A DNA stretch of 5,993 nucleotides, from positions 1-5,993 of the forward strand of contig JAEZTA010000109.1 in the NCBI GenBank assembly GCA_023443765.1, in the 5' to 3' direction. Below, one piece after another: positions 1 to 5,339 of the stretch. The notes under the pieces are model-generated. The model had not been told where the DNA came from, ran no database searches, and was given only the letters and a program-made list of their open reading frames with translations. The translations under genes were made by a program, and so were the position numbers. The stretch comes from Bacteroidota bacterium (GTDB taxonomy: Bacteria; Bacteroidota; Bacteroidia; Bacteroidales; Rikenellaceae). The first letter of the stretch is position 1. Each line of letters opens with the position of its first letter.

Positions 1-888
1 CTCGTGCGGGCTGCGATGGCCGATGTGCGTGGAGCTGTCCGCGATTACGGTGCCCTGGGCAGTGTGGCCGAGGAGTTACTGCGCCGTGGCGATGCCGAGA
101 GGGCGATGCGGTGCATCCGCGTTGCGATCAACGACACACAGGCCTACAATTCGCCCATCCGCTCGTGGCGCGACATGGCGATCCTGCCCCAGATCGAGCA
201 GGCGTACAACGAGCGCAATGCCCGGGTGCATACGATGTATGTCGTGCTGACCCTCTTTGCCTTCCTTTTCGCCCTCTCGGCAATCGGGGGCGTGCTGTTC
301 GTGCTGCGCCAGAACCGGCGGCTCAACGCCGTGCAGCAGACCCTGCGCGAGACCAATGCCGACCTGAGCCGGCAGAATATCCGTATCGCCGATGCCAACC
401 GCATCAAGGAGGTCTACATCGGCGGCTTCCTGAAGACGATCTCCGAATACATTTATAAATTGGCCGACACCTATCGCCATGTCGGCAAGATGCTGCGCGA
501 CGGACGTTCCGACGACCTGCTGCGCGAGTATGCCGGAACCGATGTCCGGAGCGACGAACTGAAGGAGTTCTACCATAATTTCGACACCACCTTCCTGGGG
601 CTTTTCCCCTCGTTCATCGGGGAATTCAACCGTCTGCTGGCGGAAGATGCCCGCGTCGAAGTCCGCCGTGCGGGGAGCCTCACGACCGAACTGCGCATCT
701 TTGCGCTGGTCCGGCTGGGCATCACCGATACAACGACGATCGCTGCATTGCTGCACTGTTCGGTCAATACGGTGTACAGCTACCGGTCGCGCGCACGTCT
801 GCGCTCGCTCGTTGCGCAGTGCGATTTCGAACAGTGCGTGCAGTCGATCGGCCTCGGGAGAGACGCCGCCGCAGTGCCCGGAACCTGA
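1..888 (+). CDS. DUF6377-type membrane-anchored HTH regulator, C-terminal part
   Basis: The reading frame is open from the first base, so the N-terminus lies outside the window; family members usually carry an N-terminal TPR-like region of a few hundred residues, which is mostly missing here. Counting from codon 4-6 as residue 1, about 294 residues are visible. A single hydrophobic segment at about 78-101 is followed by RQNRRLN and a coiled-coil-like stretch to about 136. The body at about 133-215 has the family pattern NRIKEVYIGGFL, then ELKEFYHNFDTTFLGLFPSF. A terminal helix-turn-helix at about 228-265 reads TELRIFALVRLGITD, then CSVNTVYSYRSRAR, as in LuxR-like DNA-binding ends. About 30 further residues follow that look unconserved. 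The role is inferred to be a transcription regulator working from the cytoplasmic membrane, with the N-terminal sensor side unseen. Its target is unknown; the sulfatase downstream on the same strand is the nearest candidate. Family assignment is from remembered motifs. Confidence 0.82.
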   Translation, partial: LVRAAMADVRGAVRDYGALGSVAEELLRRGDAERAMRCIRVAINDTQAYNSPIRSWRDMAILPQIEQAYNERNARVHTMYVVLTLFAFLFALSAIGGVLFVLRQNRRLNAVQQTLRETNADLSRQNIRIADANRIKEVYIGGFLKTISEYIYKLADTYRHVGKMLRDGRSDDLLREYAGTDVRSDELKEFYHNFDTTFLGLFPSFIGEFNRLLAEDARVEVRRAGSLTTELRIFALVRLGITDTTTIAALLHCSVNTVYSYRSRARLRSLVAQCDFEQCVQSIGLGRDAAAVPGT

Positions 889-1093
889 TCGGATGTTTCT
901 GCCAACGGTTCGGCCGCGACTTTTTTAAGCCAAAGGCCCGTGTTGTCATTTGTGCTGCCTGTTACTTTTTCTGCTTTCTGAACGTATCCGGATGGGTTTC
1001 TGTTTCTACCCCTCCCCTTATTCCGCAGCCTCCTTCCAAGTTTTTGCCCGTGCTGTTATTGGTGGATAAATCAGACTGTCAACAGACTGTTTT
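889..1093. other. Intergenic stretch, no gene seen
   Basis: About 205 bp separate the regulator stop from the sulfatase core promoter. No ORF with coding character is visible on either strand. A T6 run at 921-926 follows a GC-rich patch (cggccgcgac), but I could not draw a stem longer than three pairs, so a terminator for the regulator gene is not supported. The rest is pyrimidine-rich, and the direct repeat at 1072-1090 is listed separately. Confidence 0.6.
1072..1090 (+). repeat. Direct repeat CAGACTGT x2, 11-bp period
   Basis: Two exact copies of CAGACTGT lie at 1072-1079 and 1083-1090, separated by CAA. The 11-bp period puts both copies on about the same face of the helix, and the second ends just upstream of the -33 element of the sulfatase promoter. 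This is the usual place for an activator site, but binding by any protein is inference. Confidence 0.5.
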
Positions 1094-1124
1094 TTTGTTT
1101 TTCCGAAAAATACCTCTATATTTG
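1094..1124 (+). promoter_or_regulatory. Promoter of the sulfatase gene (-33/-7, Bacteroidota type)
   Basis: TTTG at 1094-1097 and TATATTTG at 1117-1124 match the Bacteroidota primary-sigma consensus (TTTG, 19-21 bp, TAnnTTTG) with a 19-bp spacer. The start of transcription would fall near 1130, leaving a 5' leader of roughly 63 nt before the ATG at 1194. Both elements are exact matches, which makes this the best-defined promoter in the window. Confidence 0.78.
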
Positions 1125-1135
1125 TCAGACAAATA
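1119..1135. promoter_or_regulatory. 17-bp perfect palindrome over the sulfatase start site (operator candidate)
   Basis: TATTTGTC-A-GACAAATA is an inverted repeat with two perfect 8-bp arms (1119-1126 and 1128-1135) around a single A. It overlaps the -7 element and the predicted transcription start. A dimeric repressor bound here would block RNA polymerase. The repeat is seen directly; its role is inferred. An inverted repeat of this quality may occur about once by chance in a window of this size, so the position is the main argument. Confidence 0.45.
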
Positions 1136-1193
1136 AGATTAAATAACCGGATACAGGCCGAAATGCCGGTCTCCGGACTAACCTACCTACGAC

Positions 1194-2897
1194 ATGAAAC
1201 CGAATGCTTTGGAAAAAATCTGCCTTGCGGGCGCGGCTGTGACAGGAGCCATGGCGCTTACAGCCTGCGGCGAAAAGGCCCCTGCCGACGAGCGGCCCAA
1301 CATCGTGTTGATTCTCGCCGACGACCTGGGATTCAGCGACCTGGGCTGCTTTGGCGGCGAAATCACCACACCGAATCTCGATTCGCTGGCCGCTAACGGC
1401 CTCCGTTACCGCCAGTTCTACAATACGGCGCGCAGTTGCCCTTCGCGGGCGAGCCTGCTTACGGGCCTGACGCCCCATCTTGCGGGTATCGGGCATATGG
1501 TCGCCGACCGCGGTTATCCGGGTTATCGCGGTACGCTGGCTCCCAATTCCGTGACGCTGGCCGAGGCGCTCCGGGCGAGCGGCTACCATACGGCCATGTC
1601 GGGTAAATGGCACGTGACCAACAACACCGACCCTGCGGGCGACATTTCGCAATGGCCCATGCAACGCGGCTTCGAACATTTCTACGGCACACTGAGCGGC
1701 CACGGCAGTTTTTGGGACCCCAAGTGCCTTTTCGACGGCAACGCCCCGGTCCGCGCCGAGGGGGACTATTATTATACGGAAGCGATCACCGACCGCGCCC
1801 GGCAGTTCATCGGCGAAATGGCCGGGGAGGGCGAGCCGTTTTTCCTTTATGTGGCCTACACTGCGCCGCACTATCCGCTGCATGCGCGTCCCGAATACAT
1901 CGAAAAATACAAGGGCCGCTTCGCCGCGGGCTGGGATTCGCTGCGCACGCAGCGTTTCGACCGGATGAAGCGCATGGGCGTGCTTCCCGCCGGAGCCGTA
2001 CTGCCCCCGAAGGACGAACAGTGTTATGACTGGGCCGATGAACCGGAAAAGGAGTGGCAGCAGATGCGTATGGAGGTCTACGCCGCAATGGTCGAACAGA
2101 TGGATGCAGGCGTGGGGGAGATTGTCGCCGACCTGCGCCGCCGCGGCCTGCTCGACAATACGCTGATCGTCTTCCTGTCGGATAACGGCGCTTCGAACGA
2201 GGGACACCTGCATAATACCGTGGAGCGCACGGGGCGCCATTGGGGCGACCGGATGATTCCTGCTGAGACGCGCGATGGGCGTCCCGTGCATGCGGGCGAC
2301 ATCCCGGGCCTGGCGCTCGGTCCCGACGACACCTACGGCAGCTATGGACCCCAGTGGGCGCACCTCTGCGGTACGCCGTTCCGCCGCTACAAGAGCTGGA
2401 TTCACGAGGGCGGCATCTGCGCCCCGATGATTGTTGCGTGGGGCGACCGGATCGCCGACAAGGGCGCTTTCCGCGACGGTGTTTTCGGGATCACGGACTT
2501 CATGCCCACCTTCCTCGAACTGGCCGGCGGGGAGTATCCCGATTCGATCCGGGGACTGAAGACCATTCCGGTCGAGGGCCGGAGTTTCGCTGCGACATTC
2601 GATGAAAACTGCATCGACACGACCCGCACGATGTTCTGGGAGCACGAAGGCAACAAGGCCGTCCGGCGCGGGAAATGGAAACTCGTGGCCGAATACCCGG
2701 GCAGCTGGCGCACGTTGCGCTCCTATCCGTCGGGCGGTGCGTGGGAACTCTACGACCTCGATACCGACCGCACCGAGACCCGCGACCTGGCGGCGCAGCA
2801 CCCCGAGCTGGTGCGCGAACTGGCCGCTGAGTGGGAAGCGTGGGCCGCCCGTGCACAGGTCGAGGACTGGGCTGCGATCGGTGGCGAAAAGTGGTAG
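1194..2897 (+). CDS. Sulfatase lipoprotein, Cys-type, similar to bacterial arylsulfatase (family S1)
   Basis: This 567-aa protein probably hydrolyses sulfate esters outside the cytoplasm, on host or dietary sulfated glycans or smaller aryl/alkyl sulfates. The N-terminus is a lipoprotein signal (hydrophobic stretch, then LTAC with Cys25). The sulfatase signature CPSRASLLTG has Cys82 as the residue converted to formylglycine and Arg86 behind it. Other expected catalytic or metal ligands are present: Asp43-Asp44 (LADDLG), Lys138 and His140 (SGKWH), His226 (APHYP), Asp330-Asn331 (SDNGA) and Lys400 (PFRRYKSW). Layout and motif order resemble Pseudomonas arylsulfatase (about 536 aa), including MEVYAAMVEQMD and WIHEGGICAPMI. 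The C-terminal domain from about 475 includes RRGKWKLV and WELYDLDTDRTETRDLA. The gene appears complete, with its own promoter and terminator. The ATG at 1194 is chosen because it gives the intact signal peptide. A Cys-type enzyme needs an anaerobic maturase (anSME), which is not in the window. The true substrate cannot be read from sequence. Confidence 0.95.
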   Translation: MKPNALEKICLAGAAVTGAMALTACGEKAPADERPNIVLILADDLGFSDLGCFGGEITTPNLDSLAANGLRYRQFYNTARSCPSRASLLTGLTPHLAGIGHMVADRGYPGYRGTLAPNSVTLAEALRASGYHTAMSGKWHVTNNTDPAGDISQWPMQRGFEHFYGTLSGHGSFWDPKCLFDGNAPVRAEGDYYYTEAITDRARQFIGEMAGEGEPFFLYVAYTAPHYPLHARPEYIEKYKGRFAAGWDSLRTQRFDRMKRMGVLPAGAVLPPKDEQCYDWADEPEKEWQQMRMEVYAAMVEQMDAGVGEIVADLRRRGLLDNTLIVFLSDNGASNEGHLHNTVERTGRHWGDRMIPAETRDGRPVHAGDIPGLALGPDDTYGSYGPQWAHLCGTPFRRYKSWIHEGGICAPMIVAWGDRIADKGAFRDGVFGITDFMPTFLELAGGEYPDSIRGLKTIPVEGRSFAATFDENCIDTTRTMFWEHEGNKAVRRGKWKLVAEYPGSWRTLRSYPSGGAWELYDLDTDRTETRDLAAQHPELVRELAAEWEAWAARAQVEDWAAIGGEKW

Positions 2898-2916
2898 TGC
2901 CCCGGAAAAAAAGACC

Positions 2917-2959
2917 CGGACGAACCGTTGTAACCGATTTGCAACGGTTCGTTCGTTTT
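2917..2959 (+). terminator. Intrinsic terminator after the sulfatase
   Basis: A 14-bp stem pairs 2917-2930 with 2942-2955 (core CGAACCGTTG / CAACGGTTCG, one G-U pair near the base) around an 11-nt loop, followed by TTTT at 2956-2959. The A7 run at 2906-2912 would give a T run on the other strand, but the next gene is also on the plus strand. The stem begins 20 bp after the sulfatase stop. Confidence 0.85.
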
Positions 2960-2999
2960 ATTGTCATCGGACCGTCGTAGGGGTGAAACGGCCGTGGGG

Positions 3000-3007
3000 T
3001 AGTTTTG
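3000..3007 (+). promoter_or_regulatory. Promoter -7 element (TAGTTTTG) of a possible small RNA
   Basis: TAGTTTTG matches TAnnTTTG exactly. It lies between two intrinsic terminators and about 153 bp from the next start codon. No TTTG is found 19-21 bp upstream (that stretch reads cgtag), so only half of the promoter is supported. Confidence 0.4.
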
Positions 3008-3012
3008 CAGCG

Positions 3013-3098
3013 TGAACCAAGGCGGTTGAAACCTTGCCACCTGACTATCCTATCCTAAACTTCATCCGGCTCCGTCTGCAATAGACGGAGCTTTTTTT
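3013..3098 (+). ncRNA. Candidate small RNA of about 85 nt ending in a strong terminator
   Basis: This stretch holds no ORF of useful length, yet it begins just after a TAnnTTTG element and ends in a textbook terminator, itself separated from the sulfatase by another terminator. The 5' part can form CAAGG (3018-3022) / CCTTG (3032-3036); a pyrimidine-rich, apparently unpaired stretch (3038-3064, with TATCC repeated twice) follows, then the terminator. The order hairpin, single-stranded stretch, terminator is common in regulatory RNAs. I do not recognise it as SRP RNA, 6S, tmRNA or a known riboswitch. It could instead be a leader or attenuator for the exonuclease gene, which has a separate -7 element closer by. 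The 5' end is approximate. Confidence 0.35.
3069..3098 (+). terminator. Intrinsic terminator (9-bp stem, T7)
   Basis: GCTCCGTCT (3069-3077) pairs perfectly with AGACGGAGC (3083-3091) around a 5-nt loop and is followed by seven T residues (3092-3098). It lies about 110 bp beyond the sulfatase terminator and 62 bp before the exonuclease start. It therefore either ends a separate short transcript or acts as an attenuator ahead of the exonuclease. Confidence 0.85.
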
Positions 3099-3131
3099 CG
3101 TTCAGGGTGTATGCCCCGACGCAGAAATGCG

Positions 3132-3139
3132 TATATTTG
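3132..3139 (+). promoter_or_regulatory. Promoter -7 element (TATATTTG) of the exonuclease gene
   Basis: TATATTTG is an exact TAnnTTTG match 21 bp before the ATG at 3161, implying a short leader of about 15 nt. No good -33 TTTG is seen at the right distance. The element sits inside an inverted repeat, ATGCGT (3127-3132) / ACGCAT (3144-3149), which may be chance. Confidence 0.55.
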
Positions 3140-3160
3140 CAGGACGCATATACAGATACG

Positions 3161-3655
3161 ATGAAAGATTTTGCAGCCATAGATTTCGAAACGGCCAACG
3201 GAAAGCGCACGAGCGTCTGCTCCGTGGGCGTCGTTGTCGTGCGCGGCGGCGAGGTGGTCGATACGCTTTACAGCCTGATTCGCCCGAGGCCCAATTTTTA
3301 CAGCCATTTTACGACGGCGATCCATGGCCTGACCTATGAAGATACGGTCGAAGCGCCTGATTTTGCGTCGGTGTGGCACGAAATCGAACCCCGTATCGCG
3401 GGGCTGCCGCTCGTGGCCCACAACTCGCCTTTCGACGAAGGCTGCCTGCGGGCCGTCTTCGAACTGTACGGCATGCCTTATCCCGGCTATACGTTCTACT
3501 GCACCTGCCGCGCCTCGCGCCGCACTTTCGGGAGCCGCCTGCCCAACCACCAGTTGCATACCGTCTCCGCCGCCTGCGGGTACGAACTCGAAAATCACCA
3601 CCACGCGCTGGCCGACGCCGAGGCGTGTGCGCAGATCGCGTTGAAGATATTATAA
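3161..3655 (+). CDS. DEDDh 3'-5' exonuclease (DnaQ/epsilon-like), stand-alone domain
   Basis: The 164-aa protein is almost entirely one DEDDh exonuclease domain. Exo I is IDFETAN with Asp8 and Glu10. Exo II is VAHNSPFD with Asp92. Exo III is HHALADAEA with His147 and Asp152 in the family's HxALxDA pattern. All four acidic two-metal ligands and the general-base histidine are present, so it should be active as a 3'-5' exonuclease on DNA or possibly RNA. The region SLIRPRP...IHGLTYEDTVEAPDF is typical of epsilon-like proteins. No polymerase, BRCT or clamp-binding extension is visible, and it is shorter than E. coli DnaQ (about 243 aa), so a repair or RNA-processing role is as likely as replication proofreading. 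An in-frame GTG at 3107 would add 18 residues, but it lies upstream of the -7 element and its extension does not look like part of the domain; the ATG at 3161 starts right at the first strand. It ends 38 bp from the convergent porin stop. Confidence 0.9.
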   Translation: MKDFAAIDFETANGKRTSVCSVGVVVVRGGEVVDTLYSLIRPRPNFYSHFTTAIHGLTYEDTVEAPDFASVWHEIEPRIAGLPLVAHNSPFDEGCLRAVFELYGMPYPGYTFYCTCRASRRTFGSRLPNHQLHTVSAACGYELENHHHALADAEACAQIALKIL

Positions 3656-3661
3656 AGTAAA

Positions 3662-3690
3662 AAATCCCGGACCGAAAGTCCGGGATTTCT
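3662..3690. terminator. Bidirectional terminator between exonuclease and porin
   Basis: AAATCCCGGAC (3662-3672) pairs perfectly with GTCCGGGATTT (3678-3688) around CGAAA. On the plus strand it is followed by a T-rich tail (tttcttta); on the minus strand the stem leads into T6 (complement of the A run at 3659-3664). It serves both convergent genes in a gap of only 38 bp. Confidence 0.88.
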
Positions 3691-3693
3691 TTA

Positions 3694-4965
3694 TCAAAGC
3701 CCCAGTTCCAACTGGAAGCGAATCTCCCAACGGTTGTAGTCGGGGTTCAGCGACTGGCTGCGGGTGTTGTATGACATGTCGGCCTGCACTTTAAGGCTGT
3801 GGCCGATGATATAGCGCGTGAGGCCCAGCGTGGTCTGGTTCCAGTTCTTGTACCCGGCAAACGGCTGCACCTCGCTGTCGGGGAAGAGCGTCGAGTTACG
3901 CAGGGCGATTTCCCATTTGCGGTTGAACAGGTAGCTGGTCTGCACATTGAGGCCCTGCCCCTTGTATACGAAGGCATTGCTTTCGGGATCGAACAGCGGT
4001 TCGCTGCACGAGCGGCCCATGAAATCGGTGTAGAAGGCGAAGCCCCGGTATTCGAGGATGAAATCGACGAAGTAGGAACCTAAGTTGCGCGTTGCATCGT
4101 CGGGCATCAGCCCGCCCCGCTGGCCCTTCAGCCGCGAGGCCTTGTGGTTGTAGGAGTAGGCTCCTGCAAGCAGTATTTTAGGCCGTTCCTCGTATTCATA
4201 ATCGCCCTCGATGACATCGCCCTTCGATTTGAAGCGTCCCAGCGGATAGAGTTCCAGGCGTCCCGTGTAAGCCAGGCCTCCGTTCGACGAACTGCCCCAG
4301 TTGCGACCTTCGCCCAACGTGACGGAGCCTTTGGCCGAGAGGTTGAAACCTTCGCCGTGGCGCATGTTGTATTCGCCGAAGAATCCGAAGTCACGGTCGA
4401 GATTGAACTCGCTGTTAACGATGCTGCGGTCGACGAACTGCAGGGCGCTCGACGAGTTGATCCGTGCCCGGTTGGCCTTGATTTTGGTCTGTCCGAAGCC
4501 GATGTTCCAGGTGGCGCTGGGCACGTAGTAGACGATGGCGTCGCGTACGATGTTCATGCTGCCGTCGGGCAGCGGCTCGGTGTCGTAGGAGGTGAAGCCC
4601 AGCTGGACCGAGTAGACCAGTTTGGGCGAGTAGATATATCCGTCTAACCGTAGCCGTAACCGTTTGACGCGGGCTTCGGTTTTGGTGAGGGTAAAGTCGT
4701 CGTTGAACGATAATGCCAGGAGGTTCTGCATGCGGAAACGCATCGTCAGTTCGAACCAGTTGTTTTTGGGCCGGAAGGTGATGCCCTTGCCGATTTCGAT
4801 GTTGGGCATGTTGCGCAGTTGCGTCAGCAGTTCGCCGGTCGAATCGGCCGCGAAGATTTCGGTGCGGGGTTTGCGCTTCTGCGTCGTCTGGGGTTGCGTT
4901 GTCTCCTGTGCTGCGGCCAGCGACCAGCAGGCGACCAGCAGGAGTAGAACCGGTAATTTTTTCAT
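3694..4965 (-). CDS. Outer-membrane porin, phosphate-selective porin O/P family (PF07396-like)
   Basis: The 423-aa protein is probably a beta-barrel channel of the outer membrane. Residues 1-19 form a signal peptide (KK, a leucine-rich core, then LAAA) with likely cleavage before Gln20. LVAC ending at Cys13 resembles a lipobox but would leave an unusually short signal, so signal peptidase I is preferred. A low-complexity Q/T/K-rich linker follows to about 35. From about 60 onward there are alternating-hydrophobicity strands with short turns, such as NWFELTMRFRMQNLL and KLVYSVQLGFTSYD. The stretch ALQFVDRSIVNSEFNLDRDFGFFGEY is characteristic of the OprO/OprP-like family in Bacteroidota. The barrel ends in FQLELGL, so the last residue is Leu rather than the common Phe. 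The family name does not establish phosphate as the substrate: no phosphate-transport genes are nearby. It is transcribed alone from its own promoter. Confidence 0.88.
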   Translation of the reverse strand: MKKLPVLLLLVACWSLAAAQETTQPQTTQKRKPRTEIFAADSTGELLTQLRNMPNIEIGKGITFRPKNNWFELTMRFRMQNLLALSFNDDFTLTKTEARVKRLRLRLDGYIYSPKLVYSVQLGFTSYDTEPLPDGSMNIVRDAIVYYVPSATWNIGFGQTKIKANRARINSSSALQFVDRSIVNSEFNLDRDFGFFGEYNMRHGEGFNLSAKGSVTLGEGRNWGSSSNGGLAYTGRLELYPLGRFKSKGDVIEGDYEYEERPKILLAGAYSYNHKASRLKGQRGGLMPDDATRNLGSYFVDFILEYRGFAFYTDFMGRSCSEPLFDPESNAFVYKGQGLNVQTSYLFNRKWEIALRNSTLFPDSEVQPFAGYKNWNQTTLGLTRYIIGHSLKVQADMSYNTRSQSLNPDYNRWEIRFQLELGL

Positions 4966-5004
4966 CTTCTTTTTCTGTTAATTCTCTTTCGGTTACGTCC
5001 CGTG

Positions 5005-5020
5005 CAAAAATACAAAAATA
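5005..5020 (-). promoter_or_regulatory. Two tandem -7 elements upstream of the porin gene
   Basis: On the minus strand TATTTTTG occurs twice back to back (complements of 5005-5012 and 5013-5020), each an exact TAnnTTTG match. For the element closer to the gene, TTTC lies about 20 bp upstream, a three-of-four match to -33; for the other, TTTG lies about 24 bp upstream, slightly too far. Transcription would start near 4998, giving a leader of about 33 nt. The leader ends in purine-rich aaaaagaag just before the ATG, which may act as a weak ribosome-binding site. Confidence 0.55.
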
Positions 5021-5168
5021 TGCGGAGTCCGGGAAACGGTGATGCAAAGTTGGGGCCTAAATCTGAAACAAACTTGAAATGCAGCCCCGGCAGACGGCCC
5101 TGAGAGGGTAAAATATCATTGTAATCGAGATAAAAATCAGAAAAATAGGATATTTGGAATAAAATGTG

Positions 5169-5176
5169 TACCTTTG
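5169..5176 (+). promoter_or_regulatory. Promoter -7 element (TACCTTTG) of the cold-shock/RRM operon
   Basis: TACCTTTG is an exact TAnnTTTG match following an AT-rich stretch. The nearest upstream TTTG (5153-5156) is only 12 bp away, so the -33 element is not supported at standard spacing. If used, transcription would begin near 5182 and leave a 5' leader of about 157 nt, much longer than the leaders of the other genes here. Confidence 0.55.
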
Positions 5177-5291
5177 TTGCCAAACAATCGAGTTTTGTTC
5201 TGAATCTTTCTTGTAGGTGTTTGATCCCGCAGTTCACCGTGGTTTCCCCCATTCTCAAAATCGACCTCATTAGCTTGCTCTTTTGTTGGGA

Positions 5292-5321
5292 GCATTACGT
5301 GCGCGTATGCTTCGGTAATGC
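5292..5321 (+). promoter_or_regulatory. Hairpin in the 5' leader of the cold-shock gene
   Basis: GCATTAC (5292-5298) pairs with GTAATGC (5315-5321) around a 16-nt loop, 18 nt before the ATG. No T run follows (the next bases are aaaaaatt), so it is not a terminator. Cold-shock genes in other bacteria often have long structured leaders that control translation, so a similar role is possible; this is inference. Confidence 0.4.
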
Positions 5322-5339
5322 AAAAAATTAAATTGATAA

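Larger units (their letters stand above)
4966..5339. other. Divergent intergenic region between porin and cold-shock genes
   Basis: This 374-bp region contains the porin promoter on the minus strand (5005-5020), an AT-rich stretch at about 5101-5168, the plus-strand promoter element at 5169-5176 and the long leader of the cold-shock gene to 5339. No convincing gene was found inside it; two open frames on opposite strands are discussed among the rejected items. Confidence 0.65.

Noticed and set aside
76..756. A 226-codon minus-strand open frame antisense to the regulator
   Set aside because: It is a shadow of the plus-strand coding frame, which shows the DUF6377 pattern and HTH. No motifs were seen in the antisense product.
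901..926. Possible terminator of the regulator gene (GC-rich patch followed by T6)
   Set aside because: Only about three consecutive pairs can be formed before the T run, so a stem is not supported.
1125..2801. A 558-codon minus-strand open frame antisense to the sulfatase
   Set aside because: It mirrors the sulfatase gene in GC-rich DNA, where long antisense frames are common. The plus strand has every sulfatase catalytic motif, a signal peptide, a promoter and a terminator; the minus product has no recognisable domain.
2960..3068. SRP RNA, 6S RNA or a known riboswitch in the sulfatase-exonuclease gap
   Set aside because: The conserved SRP tetraloop/asymmetric-loop sequence and the 6S long-hairpin architecture were not found, the segment is too short for 6S, and no riboswitch signature was recognised. 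It was kept only as an unclassified candidate.
3107..3160. Upstream GTG start that would extend the exonuclease by 18 residues
   Set aside because: It lies upstream of the -7 element at 3132-3139, and the extension does not belong to the exonuclease fold. The ATG at 3161 fits the family start.
4144..4647. A 167-codon plus-strand open frame antisense to the porin
   Set aside because: It overlaps conserved porin strands in the antisense direction, has no motif and no promoter, and is a GC-driven shadow.
4962..5270. A 102-aa minus-strand ORF in the porin/cold-shock intergenic region
   Set aside because: It runs through the porin promoter elements and into the porin start in another frame, and has no recognisable motif. 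It looks like a chance open frame.
5164..5331. A 55-codon plus-strand ORF in the leader of the cold-shock gene (starts MCTFVAKQSS)
   Set aside because: Its ATG lies upstream of the -7 element at 5169-5176, so the predicted transcript would not include it. Composition is cysteine- and hydrophobic-rich without any recognisable motif. It would be worth revisiting only if transcription starts further upstream.
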